Shown: positions 35,332 to 45,142 of the stretch, piece after piece
How the letters are laid out: the number at the start of each line of letters is the position of its first letter
Position numbering within the stretch: the first letter of the stretch is position 1
Assembly: GCF_020630935.1 (NCBI RefSeq)
Contig: NZ_JAHDIG010000002.1
Coordinates: 55,518-119,517, forward strand
Reading direction: 5' to 3'
DNA length: 64,000 bases
DNA from: Bernardetia sp.
GTDB taxonomy: Bacteria > Bacteroidota > Bacteroidia > Cytophagales > Bernardetiaceae
Notes under the pieces: model-generated
Seen by the model: only the letters and a program-made list of their open reading frames with translations
What the model was told of the DNA's origin: nothing
Database searches by the model: none
Translations under genes and position numbers: made by a program

Positions 35332-36405
35332 ATGAAAATACCAATAAAAAATATTTATTATCTACTCTGCTATGCTTGGAATAAGCTAGAGGAAAGCGAG
35401 CGCATCAAAATTGATGTAGAAGACAAAACAGAGCTTTTAGATTTGTTTACAAAGGTCTTGATAAATGCTACAAAAGTGCTGTTGAAGCGAGGTTTGGATA
35501 GAAACTACATTGAAAATGTGCAGGAAATAAGTGGTATAAAAGGAAAGCTGCAAACTAGCCAAACACTCAAAAAAAATCTACTTTTAAAGCAAAAAACGCT
35601 GTGTAGCTTTGATGAGTTTTCCTTTGATATTCTTCAAAATCAAATCTTACTTTCTACTATTCAAAGGCTTATCAAAACCCAAAAATTAGATAGAAAACTA
35701 AAGACAGAACTTGTTTTTCTACAAAGAAAACTTCCCAAGACGATTCAAAAAATAGAACTTAAAAGTCTGCTATTTCCTCAAGTCAAAATTCATAGAAATA
35801 ATCGTTTTTATGGTTTTGTGATGAATGTTTGTCAGATTATTTATGAAAATACGTTGCCTTCTGAAAATAAAAATGAACAGGGAAATTACACTTTTTCAGA
35901 TTTTACAAGAGATAAACGCAAGATGAATGTTTTGTTTGAAGCCTTTATCCGTAATTTTTATAAGCTAGAACAGACAAAATATACAACTGTAAAGAGTGAA
36001 ATTATAAAATGGGGTTTTGAAAATAATTTTGAACTGCAAAGTGAAATTGGTTTTTCAGAAAGTCATAAATATTTACCTAGAATGGAAACTGACATTTCCT
36101 TAGAAAATGAAACAGAAAAAATTATTATTGATGCAAAGTTTTATCAAAATACAATGGCAGAAAACTATGGTAAAGAAAAAATATTTTCATCAAATCTGTA
36201 CCAACTTTTTAGTTATCTTCTAAATCAAGAAGATGGCAGTAACAAAACAAAATCAGCAACTGGAATTTTGCTTTATCCAACCATAGAAAAGGAATACAAC
36301 CTAGATTATCAATTCAAACAACATAAAATCCAAATACGAACACTTAATTTGAATGCTGATTGGCGAGAAATTGAAAGGCGTTTGAAACAAGTTATAGGAG
36401 TTTAG
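35332..36405 (+). CDS. mcrC: McrC-type PD-(D/E)XK nuclease subunit
   Basis: This 357-residue protein starts with MKIPIKNIYYLLCYAWNK, a typical McrC start whose N-terminus docks onto the McrB hexamer. The nuclease core has D254 in METDISLEN and D267-A-K269 in IIIDAKFYQ, the expected PD-(D/E)XK residues. It cleaves DNA when the McrB GTPase motor has bound modified sites and translocated. It is the second gene of the unit and is followed after 14 bp by a PP2C-like gene on the same strand. Confidence 0.9.
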   Translation: MKIPIKNIYYLLCYAWNKLEESERIKIDVEDKTELLDLFTKVLINATKVLLKRGLDRNYIENVQEISGIKGKLQTSQTLKKNLLLKQKTLCSFDEFSFDILQNQILLSTIQRLIKTQKLDRKLKTELVFLQRKLPKTIQKIELKSLLFPQVKIHRNNRFYGFVMNVCQIIYENTLPSENKNEQGNYTFSDFTRDKRKMNVLFEAFIRNFYKLEQTKYTTVKSEIIKWGFENNFELQSEIGFSESHKYLPRMETDISLENETEKIIIDAKFYQNTMAENYGKEKIFSSNLYQLFSYLLNQEDGSNKTKSATGILLYPTIEKEYNLDYQFKQHKIQIRTLNLNADWREIERRLKQVIGV

Positions 36406-36419
36406 TTTTAAATAAAGCA

Positions 36420-37163
36420 ATGAAAATATACACTACTCTACAAATTGGAGAGTTTCATACCAATTATTGTGAAGATTTTTTAGTGCAAGAACAGATAGGT
36501 TCTAATGAAATTCTGATTGCTGTTTTGGATGGTTGTACGATGGGAACAGAATCTGTTTTTGCTTCTATGTTGTATGGGAAAATTCTTAGAAAAATAGCTA
36601 AGGAAATGTTTTATGGGGAATTTATTTCACCTAAAAACGAAGAAGAAAATTTAAAAGTCAAACTAAAAACAGTTTTGAAAGAACTTGTTTTACAGACAAG
36701 AGAAGTCAAAAATAAATTGGGTTTGGATAAAAATGAACTGCTCTCTACACTTATTTTAGGACTCATTGATACAAAAAATCATAATGCAGAGTTTATCACA
36801 ATAGGCGACGGACTTATCTGTGTTGATGGAAAACTTACAGAGTATGAGCAAGACAACACACCAGATTATTTAGGATATCATCTTTCAGAAGATTTTGCAA
36901 AGTTTTATCAAAATCAGTATCAAAAACTTTCTGTTCCAGACTTTGAAGATGTATCCATTTGTACAGATGGAATATTTACTTTTCAAAATTTGGAAAATAA
37001 AAATCAACAAAAAAGTGAGAGTGAAATTATAGACTATCTTCTTCTTGACACTCAATATTCTGAATTTGATAACTTTTTAGATAGAAAAATCAGAAATTTA
37101 AAGAAAATAAATCATTTAGTTACGGACAATTTAGCCATTATTCGTATCATAAAATTGAAATAG
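36420..37163 (+). CDS. PP2C-like protein phosphatase directly downstream of mcrC
   Basis: This 247-residue protein carries PP2C-type motifs: CEDFLV (D19), AVLDGCTMG (D37), ITIGDGLICVDG, ICTDGIF (D183) and a final TDNLAIIRI with the metal-binding Asp-Asn. The spacing and the D-G, G-D-G and D-N elements fit a metal-dependent Ser/Thr phosphatase. It is 14 bp after mcrC on the same strand, with no terminator between, so it is probably co-transcribed. Phosphatases are not standard McrBC partners. A regulatory role for the restriction unit is possible but unproven; it may simply be a neighbour. No cognate kinase is visible nearby. Confidence 0.8.
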   Translation: MKIYTTLQIGEFHTNYCEDFLVQEQIGSNEILIAVLDGCTMGTESVFASMLYGKILRKIAKEMFYGEFISPKNEEENLKVKLKTVLKELVLQTREVKNKLGLDKNELLSTLILGLIDTKNHNAEFITIGDGLICVDGKLTEYEQDNTPDYLGYHLSEDFAKFYQNQYQKLSVPDFEDVSICTDGIFTFQNLENKNQQKSESEIIDYLLLDTQYSEFDNFLDRKIRNLKKINHLVTDNLAIIRIIKLK

Positions 37164-37167
37164 TGAT

Positions 37168-37521
37168 TTATTTTTGCTGTGTTGTTTTGTCTTTTGTTCG
37201 TGCTACTTTTTGCATTAAATAGCTTTTTGTTTCTTCATCTGTAACGTTATTCAATGCCATTTCATAGAGCGTTTGGGCTTGCTTAAAATTATTAGCAAAA
37301 TAAAAACTATCAGCTTTTTTGATAAGTAAACCTTCTAATTTGTTTTGATTACGTTTTTGTGGGTTTTCTGAAGGCTCATCATAAATTTTTACCCCCAAAA
37401 CTTCTTGACTTATCTTGGTTTCTGAATGATTTTCTTGAGAAGCACAAGAACCAAAAATAATTAGGTAAGAACACAGTAGTAAAAAACTATAAGGAGCAAA
37501 ATGGAGGAGCTTATTTTTCAT
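37168..37521 (-). CDS. Small lipoprotein with a TPR-like helical end
   Basis: This 117-residue protein has a hydrophobic start and IIFGSC, a lipobox with the modified Cys near 26. The rest is charged; the C-terminal 50 residues (ADSFYFANNFKQAQTLYEMALNNV) look like a single TPR hairpin. It ends 4 bp from the convergent phosphatase gene. Function is unknown; an assembly or adaptor role in the envelope is inferred from the fold only. Confidence 0.6.
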   Translation of the reverse strand: MKNKLLHFAPYSFLLLCSYLIIFGSCASQENHSETKISQEVLGVKIYDEPSENPQKRNQNKLEGLLIKKADSFYFANNFKQAQTLYEMALNNVTDEETKSYLMQKVARTKDKTTQQK

Positions 37522-37611
37522 AAATAAAATAATAATAGATAAGATATTGTTTGTGGTAGTATTACTATTAGATACGTGATTTTTACTAAAAACATTTGTT
37601 CTAATTTAAAC

Positions 37612-38883
37612 TCAAAATTTATAATTCAAGAAAAGTAAAATTATTATAATTAACAATGAAAAAAACTGTACTTGTTTTCTCCAATTTTTATCCATTTTAT
37701 GATATGATTTAGAATCTTCGATGGAATTACTCCACGCTGTAAAGGCATCTACCATAACAAGCTGACCAAAAATATATTTTTTTTGTTTGTCGAAAGTATG
37801 AGTTGCTCCAAAAGTCTCTATACAATTTCTTAGTTCGTGGTAGAGTGTCCAATCATTATTTTGAGCAGCAGCTCGCTGACCTACAATAGAGGCAGCTCCT
37901 CCAATTTCCCACACTATCAGACCAGCATCTATATCGCCTTCACCTTCTATTCCTTTTGGATATTCTCTGACTCCATTAAGTCCAACATGTTCTTCAACAA
38001 ATAAATTTTTATAAATACTATATTGTGATGCAGCAAAATCAGCATCTATTTTTGGAAGAAAATTGAGCATTAGACTTTGAGAAGAACCACGAGCTGTTTC
38101 ATCTGTAAAACCTTGACTTTCTTCTGAGGAGTGAGGAATCAGACCTGTGGTCGAATCTAAATGAACTTTGACTTTCTCTATCCAACTTTTAGTAGTTAGG
38201 GCGTATTTGGCAATTTTATTATGATATGATTGGTTGCTATTATTTTCAAAAATATCCTTATACAGCTGTAAGGAAGCTATACAGACTACCATATCGGCAG
38301 CCCAAGTTTGGCTACGATAACTCTCTAAATAAGGAGAAACAGAGTTTTGTGTAGCCGAATCAATCTGATTACATTTTTCTTCGAACAATGACAGATGTGT
38401 AGAATCTAATTGTAGTTTATTTTTAGATTGCAGAAGTAGATATTTTCCCAAAACATAATTACTCCAACCACTATAAAAAGCTCCGTATTCTAAGGGTAAG
38501 GAATTGTTAAAAATACGTTTTCCTTCTTTAGAATAAATCTGTTTGATAGTCCAGTTTATTTCTTTTTCTGCTTCTTGATAAATTTCTGTATTGGGTTGTA
38601 TTTCCTTGACAAAATTAATCCAACTAAGCGCATAGAGTGAATTGATAAACATAAAACCCTCTGGAAAAATATCCTGCATACGTTTACCTGCATTCTTTTT
38701 GTGTAGTTCTTCTTTTAAAAATTGAAGTTGATGATACAGGTCTTCATTGTAAAGACCATTTTTATCTTCTATGAAATTTGGAGTGTAATAAAGAGAATAG
38801 TTGAAGAATAGGAGGAAAAAAACAAGCGAAAAAGAAAGTATTTTGAAGACAATCCGAAAGAATTTTTTCAAGAAGTCAAACAT
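37612..38883 (-). CDS. Membrane-anchored protein of unknown function
   Basis: The protein has 423 residues: an N-terminal membrane helix (about 10-30), a large extracytoplasmic domain rich in helices and aromatic residues (for example EGFMFINSLYALSWINF, LEYGAFYSGWSNYVLGKYLLL, GLIVWEIGGAASIVGQ), and a C-terminal hydrophobic anchor (FFSLLIIIILLFLNYKF). The helical, tryptophan-rich pattern recalls alpha/alpha-barrel enzymes of the glycosidase-like or linalool dehydratase type, but I cannot confirm a family. It stands just downstream of rnpB on the same strand, separated by a terminator. Confidence 0.6.
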   Translation of the reverse strand: MFDFLKKFFRIVFKILSFSLVFFLLFFNYSLYYTPNFIEDKNGLYNEDLYHQLQFLKEELHKKNAGKRMQDIFPEGFMFINSLYALSWINFVKEIQPNTEIYQEAEKEINWTIKQIYSKEGKRIFNNSLPLEYGAFYSGWSNYVLGKYLLLQSKNKLQLDSTHLSLFEEKCNQIDSATQNSVSPYLESYRSQTWAADMVVCIASLQLYKDIFENNSNQSYHNKIAKYALTTKSWIEKVKVHLDSTTGLIPHSSEESQGFTDETARGSSQSLMLNFLPKIDADFAASQYSIYKNLFVEEHVGLNGVREYPKGIEGEGDIDAGLIVWEIGGAASIVGQRAAAQNNDWTLYHELRNCIETFGATHTFDKQKKYIFGQLVMVDAFTAWSNSIEDSKSYHKMDKNWRKQVQFFSLLIIIILLFLNYKF

Positions 38884-38904
38884 AGATGTAAGGTTGTTTT
38901 TTTT

Positions 38905-38931
38905 AATAAAAACCTCCGTATAAAACGAAGG
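38905..38931 (-). terminator. Terminator of rnpB
   Basis: On the minus strand CCTTCG (38931-38926) pairs with CGGAGG (38918-38913) with one G-T pair, followed by TTTTTATT. It lies about 25 bp past the 3' end of the RNase P RNA. Confidence 0.65.
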
Positions 38932-38956
38932 CTTTCATTAAAATTAAGTTGTAGAA

Positions 38957-39344
38957 ATAGGTCTGTAAGCCGAGTCCTGTCTAGTCTTATCATTTATCTA
39001 CACTGTTTTTTGCAAAACAGTTCTAACGACCTACCCGTCTGCTCCAGCGAGCCACTTTTCTGTTTTAAAAAACAATCGCAGACTTATTTGGTCTTTCAGC
39101 ACATGGGGTTTATTCGCCCAAAAAAGTTACCTTTTCTGTCGGTGCGCTCTTACCACACCTTTTCACCCTTTCCATTTTAAAATAAAAATGGTGGTTATTT
39201 TCTGTAACACTTTCCGTCTATACTTACAACTTATAATTTACTTGTATAGCCTTCCCGTTAGGAAGCATGTTGCTCTGTGCTGCTCAGACTTTCCTCTTTC
39301 AAGTTTCGTGTAGAACGAAATATGAAAGCGATAAGATAACCTAT
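38957..39344 (-). ncRNA. rnpB: RNase P RNA (bacterial class A)
   Basis: Read on the minus strand, the RNA has the universal 5' box GAGGAAAGTCTGAGC, then ACAGAGCAACATGC and CTAACGGGAAGG, the conserved central AAAGGGTGAAAAGG region and GGTAAGAGCGCACCG, and the 3' box AGACAGGACTCGGCTTACAG. The ends pair to make P1: ATAGGT (39344-39339) with ACCTAT (38962-38957). Length is about 388 nt, within the class A range. It is the catalytic subunit that trims tRNA 5' leaders. A consensus promoter lies just upstream and a terminator just downstream. End positions are set by P1 and may be off by a few bases. Confidence 0.95.
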
Positions 39345-39359
39345 TAAGTTAAAATTGTT

Positions 39360-39391
39360 CAAATTTATCTATGAATTAGATAAAAAAACAA
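39360..39391 (-). promoter_or_regulatory. Promoter of rnpB
   Basis: On the minus strand TAAATTTG (39367-39360) is a perfect TAnnTTTG -7 box and TTG (39391-39389) lies 21 bp upstream as the -33 element. It predicts a transcription start near 39350, a few bases before P1. Confidence 0.75.
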
Positions 39392-39669
39392 CAAAAAAAC
39401 GATAAAAGTCGTTTCACAATGTACTATCGTTTAGCAAATATCAAAATATTTTATCAATTTTGCAGTATTATTTTTTGATAAAAGTTAAATAATAATCTGA
39501 AAGTGATATTTGACTATGTTTGAAAGTAAGTTTCAATCAAACTTAAGATATAAATTCTTATCCCTTTCCCCTTAAAATTGTTATATTTTTTGTTGAACCT
39601 TCTTTATATCATGATTTTACGTTTAGATTTAATTTTAACTCCTTCTTCCCCTTAATAATTTTTATTCTT
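39392..39669. other. Spacer upstream of the 39.7 kb SpoIIAA-like gene
   Basis: No gene is seen. A small nested palindrome lies at 39517-39541 (GTTTGA...TCAAAC enclosing TTGAAAGTAAGTTTCAA); it could be an operator. The rest is plain AT-rich sequence. Confidence 0.35.
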
Positions 39670-40227
39670 ATGATGATTCATTCTTTTAAGACAATACACC
39701 GAGAAGAGTATGCTTCAAAAAAACAAATGTTTGATGAAGCACACAGTGCTTACAAAAAAAAATTAGAAAAAAGAGAAGTAAAAATGCCTGTCGAAAAGAC
39801 AGTTCTTTTTGAAGTTCCTCATGCAAGAATCAGTTATATTCCTAAAGCCTCAAGCAATAAAGAAGCTGTCAGAGATGGCGTTTTAGCTTTAGAATGGCGA
39901 GGAGACATAACCGATGAGCAATATAAAGAGGCAATGAATAAAGTACTTGAGTTTACTTATCTTTACAATACAACAGGCTTATTACTAGATGCTATGGAAT
40001 TGGGTTATGTCAGTATGTTTGCTCGTGCTTGGCTAATGCTAGACTGGATTCCTCGTATGCAACAGCATCAAGTAGAGCATGCTAAACTCGCTATCTTACG
40101 TACAGATGCTCCTATGCACAAAGTAGGAATAGATTATGTAATAAGCTATGTACAGCAAATGATGCCTTACGAGTGCAGATTTTATATGAATAAAGACAAT
40201 GCTATAAATTGGCTCTTTAGAAGATAA
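39670..40227 (+). CDS. SpoIIAA/STAS-like protein
   Basis: This 185-residue soluble protein has a charged N-terminal helix (about 1-45). The segment GVLALEWRGDITDEQYKEAMNKVLEFTYLYNTTGLLLDAMELGYVS resembles the SpoIIAA-like/STAS fold, where a short strand, loop and helix are exposed for partner binding. Homologues in this phylum occur in several copies; the window has another at 24298-24753. No phosphorylatable Ser in the usual STAS position is obvious. Function is unknown. A hairpin terminator follows at 40252-40289. Confidence 0.55.
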   Translation: MMIHSFKTIHREEYASKKQMFDEAHSAYKKKLEKREVKMPVEKTVLFEVPHARISYIPKASSNKEAVRDGVLALEWRGDITDEQYKEAMNKVLEFTYLYNTTGLLLDAMELGYVSMFARAWLMLDWIPRMQQHQVEHAKLAILRTDAPMHKVGIDYVISYVQQMMPYECRFYMNKDNAINWLFRR

Positions 40228-40251
40228 TTTATTCTTTTGAAATTTTTGTTG

Positions 40252-40289
40252 AAACACGTTTTTTGTATAAAAGAACGTGTTTTGTTTTT
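40252..40289. terminator. Bidirectional terminator after the SpoIIAA-like gene
   Basis: AAACACGTT (40252-40260) pairs with AACGTGTTT (40274-40282), followed by TTGTTTTT. Confidence 0.75.
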
Positions 40290-40479
40290 ACATCAAATGT
40301 ACAGGAAGGTAATAAATAGCTTTTTGTTCATCAGAATCTGATACATCTTTATTGGGTTGTATGTCTTTGTTCTTTTTGGGGTGTTTGTTTTGGCTAGGTA
40401 TATCAGATATAGAACTACTTTTTTTGGAGAAAGAGCTAGACCAGAGAAAAGAAAACAGATTAATTTTTAGTGTTTGCAT
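40288..40479 (-). CDS. Possible small secreted peptide
   Basis: This is a 63-residue frame with ATG at 40479 and a short hydrophobic N-terminus (LKINLFSFLWSSS) followed by a Ser/Lys/Asp-rich stretch. It fills a space with no other gene and ends at the bidirectional terminator. No homology is recognised, and the composition could be chance, so it is tentative. Confidence 0.3.
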   Translation of the reverse strand: MQTLKINLFSFLWSSSFSKKSSSISDIPSQNKHPKKNKDIQPNKDVSDSDEQKAIYYLPVHLM

Positions 40480-40632
40480 AATAAGTAGTTGATTATTTTC
40501 TTATTTGATATTGCAAAATTAAATCCAATAGTGGAGATAAAAACTTGAAAGTCAGGTGTTTTATCACTCGTACAAGTCTTACTTGCATGTTCTTCAAAAT
40601 CGAATTCAAACCTATTTTTTCTATATTTCTTG

Positions 40633-40640
40633 TAACTTTG
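40633..40640 (+). promoter_or_regulatory. Candidate -7 box before the HBM-type gene
   Basis: TAACTTTG matches TAnnTTTG. The next upstream -33 element is not clear. Confidence 0.35.
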
Positions 40641-40685
40641 GCGTAATTATCTATTGATAATGTGTGGAAAATTCAGAACGATTTG

Positions 40686-41615
40686 ATGTTACCGTCAATT
40701 ATGATAGAATTAAAATATCCTCGTCAGCGTATTTTTATAGCTTTCTTGGTTTATACCTTACTCTCCTTTGCTGTGGCTACCCTTAGCTTTTGGCTTTTTA
40801 GACGTGTCGAATCCATTAATCTTTTGGCTGACAAAGTTCACCAACTTCATATCCATATTCGTAACCTATCTAAGTTAAGAAGTGATTTTTTACTAAATGA
40901 ACCTCTAAACGAAGGTTTTTATAAGACAGGAAGCAGTCGTTTTTTGAAAGAATATGTAGTTAGTCAGTCAGAGATAATAAGTTCTATTGATTCTATTAAA
41001 AAATCTCCCCAAGCTAAAAAATGGGGATTAACCAAAGATTTGGATTCATTACAATATAGAGTCAGAATAAGTACAGATATGATGAAAGAGTTAGCTCGTA
41101 AAATCAGACTTAGAGGCTATAAAGACTATGGCTTAGAAGGTGTGATGAGAGAGTATATAAGGCTGTTAGAAAAGCAACCTAAAATCAATAAAACATTGGT
41201 GTTGCAGCTTCGTAGGCATGAGAAAGATTTTATAAATAGATTAGATAGTACGTCATTAAATAAGTGGAAAGAAAATTTTTCAGCACTAAAAAAAGTAATA
41301 ATAGAAAGTAGTAAATACGAGGCAGAAGAAAAATATAAGTTTATGGCATATTTAGGAGCTTACAAAGAGGCGTTTTACCACTTTGTTGAGGTAGATTACG
41401 ATGTTGGTTATCGACAAGAAACAGGCTATACAGCACTTACTAACCAAAAAGACCAAGAAATTCTAAACCACATAGAAAAATTAGATGCTTATTCTCAAAC
41501 TAAAAAAGACTCAACCCTCGTACAGCTACGATTTATTACTGTTGTCGTCGTAACAGCTTCTGTTATTGCTTCTATGCTTTTGAGTTTGTCGTTTCCATAT
41601 ATTATGAAAATTTAG
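40686..41615 (+). CDS. Orphan HBM-like sensor module with two membrane helices
   Basis: The ATG at 40686 gives 309 residues; GTG 40662 and ATG 40701 are other starts. A membrane helix (FLVYTLLSFAVATLSFWLF) is followed by a long helical periplasmic region and a second membrane helix near the end (FITVVVVTASVIASMLLSLSF). The region KDYGLEGVMREYIRLLE...RRHEKDFINRLDS fits the helical bimodular sensor (HBM) pattern of chemoreceptors and kinases. The protein stops eight or so residues after the second helix, so no HAMP, kinase or methyl-accepting output is attached. It may signal through a partner. Confidence 0.6.
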   Translation: MLPSIMIELKYPRQRIFIAFLVYTLLSFAVATLSFWLFRRVESINLLADKVHQLHIHIRNLSKLRSDFLLNEPLNEGFYKTGSSRFLKEYVVSQSEIISSIDSIKKSPQAKKWGLTKDLDSLQYRVRISTDMMKELARKIRLRGYKDYGLEGVMREYIRLLEKQPKINKTLVLQLRRHEKDFINRLDSTSLNKWKENFSALKKVIIESSKYEAEEKYKFMAYLGAYKEAFYHFVEVDYDVGYRQETGYTALTNQKDQEILNHIEKLDAYSQTKKDSTLVQLRFITVVVVTASVIASMLLSLSFPYIMKI

Positions 41616-41683
41616 ACTAATTTTCTGATTTTTTATTGTTTGATTTGAAGAACTTTTAATCCATACAAAAGTCCCTGTTATGA

Positions 41684-41714
41684 TTGTAATAGACGGCTTT
41701 TTTTTGTATATTTG
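41684..41714 (+). promoter_or_regulatory. Candidate gyrB promoter
   Basis: TATATTTG (41707-41714) is a perfect TAnnTTTG box with TTG (41684-41686) 20 bp upstream. The leader before gyrB would be about 115 nt. Confidence 0.55.
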
Positions 41715-41828
41715 TATGATATATTTTGGAATGAATTATGCCTATAATCAGTTTAGAAATAGCTGTAAAAAAAATATTTATTTTTTTTGGTGTGAATCAT
41801 AATACAAGAAAAATACAATTAGCATTAA

Positions 41829-43847
<2,019 letters not shown>

Positions 43848-43878
43848 TCAACTAATATTTTCTACAACTCAATATTGA

Positions 43879-43914
43879 AAAACACCTTTAAAAATCCCAT
43901 TTTAAAGGTGTTTT
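43879..43914 (+). terminator. Terminator of gyrB
   Basis: A 15-bp perfect stem, AAAACACCTTTAAAA (43879-43893) with TTTTAAAGGTGTTTT (43900-43914). Confidence 0.85.
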
Positions 43915-43928
43915 GGCTTATATCAACC

Positions 43929-44213
43929 GTGAAGTAAAATGTATTTTGAAATTATTTTAGATTTTATGTAACCTTTTTACCAGCAAACGAGTATATATAA
44001 CTAAACAAACGCATTAGATAGTTTTGCTTTCTAAGTTATAAGAAAGCCATTTTTTAGAAAAATCAATCATTTTTTTATATTGTATTTTTCAAACTATATA
44101 CCACTAAATAAAGCGTTGTCATAATCAAAGATATTTTTCAAGAGTTTAAAGCAAGTCTTTATTTGCTGAATTCTATTTTTTACCGTCCCAAAAAGACATT
44201 AATTTTTTCAACT
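43929..44213. other. Spacer before the small-protein cluster
   Basis: No gene is visible. GTGAAGTAAAATGTATTTTGAAAT near 43929-43951 resembles a segment near 47760 (GTGAAGTAAAATTAATTTGAAAT); these could be copies of a short repeat. Confidence 0.3.
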
Positions 44214-44405
44214 ATGAACTTCAAAGCAATCATCAGTATTTTCCTTATTCTTATGGGTATTATCGGATTGGTAGTAGGTGTATTCGGTATTTTCGGACAG
44301 AACCTTTCTAATCAAAACCCTTGGATATTTGCCATTTTAGGAGTGATTTTCTTTATTTCGGGAATGGGATTATTCAAAACTACAAGTGGTAAGGTGGAGG
44401 GATAA
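44214..44405 (+). CDS. Small two-helix membrane protein
   Basis: From the ATG at 44214 this is 63 residues: one hydrophobic helix (IISIFLILMGIIGLVVGVF), a short loop and a second (WIFAILGVIFFISGMGLF). The frame is open upstream to 44163 but the ATG start gives a simple inner-membrane protein. The next two genes on this strand, csbD and a DUF5670-like protein, are also small stress-type products, so it may share their regulation. Function is unknown. Confidence 0.6.
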   Translation: MNFKAIISIFLILMGIIGLVVGVFGIFGQNLSNQNPWIFAILGVIFFISGMGLFKTTSGKVEG

Positions 44406-44518
44406 AACATTACTAAACCTTTTTAAATAATCTATAAACAGCAATTTAACTACAAATTAGCCCTTATAAAGCTAGTTGAATTATTATATTTTTTAACCTA
44501 AATTTTTTAATCTTTATT

Positions 44519-44704
44519 ATGGACAAATTAGAATATAAAGGAACTTGGAATGAAGTCAAAGGACGTTTGAAAAAATCGTATGGTTCTCTTACCGACGACG
44601 ATTTGACGTACGCAGAAGGTCAAGAAGACCAAATGCTAGGTAGAATTCAGAAAAAGCTAGGCAAGACTAGAGATGAAGTCGTTCAAATGATTAGATCTCT
44701 GTAA
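44519..44704 (+). CDS. CsbD-family stress protein
   Basis: This 61-residue soluble protein has the CsbD-like pattern: LEYKGTWNEVKGRLKKSYGSLTDDDL, then QMLGRIQKKLGKTRDEVV. CsbD-family proteins are induced by general stress in many bacteria, and their molecular role is not known. The gene lies 114 bp after the small membrane protein and 174 bp before the DUF5670-like gene. Its leader TTTTTTAACCTAAATTTTTT resembles that of the next gene and of the SpoIIAA-like gene at 24298. Confidence 0.85.
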   Translation: MDKLEYKGTWNEVKGRLKKSYGSLTDDDLTYAEGQEDQMLGRIQKKLGKTRDEVVQMIRSL

Positions 44705-44877
44705 AGTCGTAGAAATCGAAAATTAATTTTCTCAATTAGGAAGAAAATACAGGATGTAGAAGCTACGGTGGTCTAATAAATGCGTTTTCTTCTTAATTCT
44801 TATCTTTCATAAACAAAATAAATATTCACAGAAGTATATTATTCTTCTATTTTTTAATCTAAACTTTTCAAATTATT

Positions 44878-45036
44878 ATGGGTAACTTATTATATATTAT
44901 CGCTGTTGTTCTTGTTATTGTATGGGCTGTAAGTTTCTTTTCAGGAGCTTTTACAGGTGGAATCGTTCATGTTTTATTAGTTATTGCTATTGTAGCTGTA
45001 CTTTTACGTGTAATCCGTGGTGGTAAAGTCATTTAA
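44878..45036 (+). CDS. DUF5670/Lmo0937-like small membrane protein
   Basis: The frame from ATG 44878 to TAA 45034-45036 encodes 52 residues beginning MGNLLYIIAVVLVIVWAVSF and ending in LLRVIRGGKVI. Two hydrophobic helices separated by a Gly-rich turn (FSGAFTGGIVH) match the Lmo0937/DUF5670 family of tiny membrane proteins. It is the last gene of the small-protein cluster and is followed by a hairpin terminator. Its function is not known; association with csbD suggests a stress role. Confidence 0.8.
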   Translation: MGNLLYIIAVVLVIVWAVSFFSGAFTGGIVHVLLVIAIVAVLLRVIRGGKVI

Positions 45037-45065
45037 ATCAGACTGAAAACTAAATAAGAAACTAA

Positions 45066-45104
45066 ATAAACCCTTTTATCTTTCATTAGATAACAAGGGT
45101 TTTT
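45066..45104 (+). terminator. Terminator after the DUF5670-like gene
   Basis: AAACCCTT...ATC pairs with GAT...AAGGGTTT in a hairpin followed by a T-rich run. Confidence 0.65.
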
Positions 45105-45142
45105 CTTTGTCTGCAACAGTGGATTTGATGTATATTTGTCAG

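Noticed and set aside
38945..39360. Coding frames overlapping the RNase P region
   Set aside because: The conserved RNA boxes, P1 pairing, promoter and terminator explain the region.
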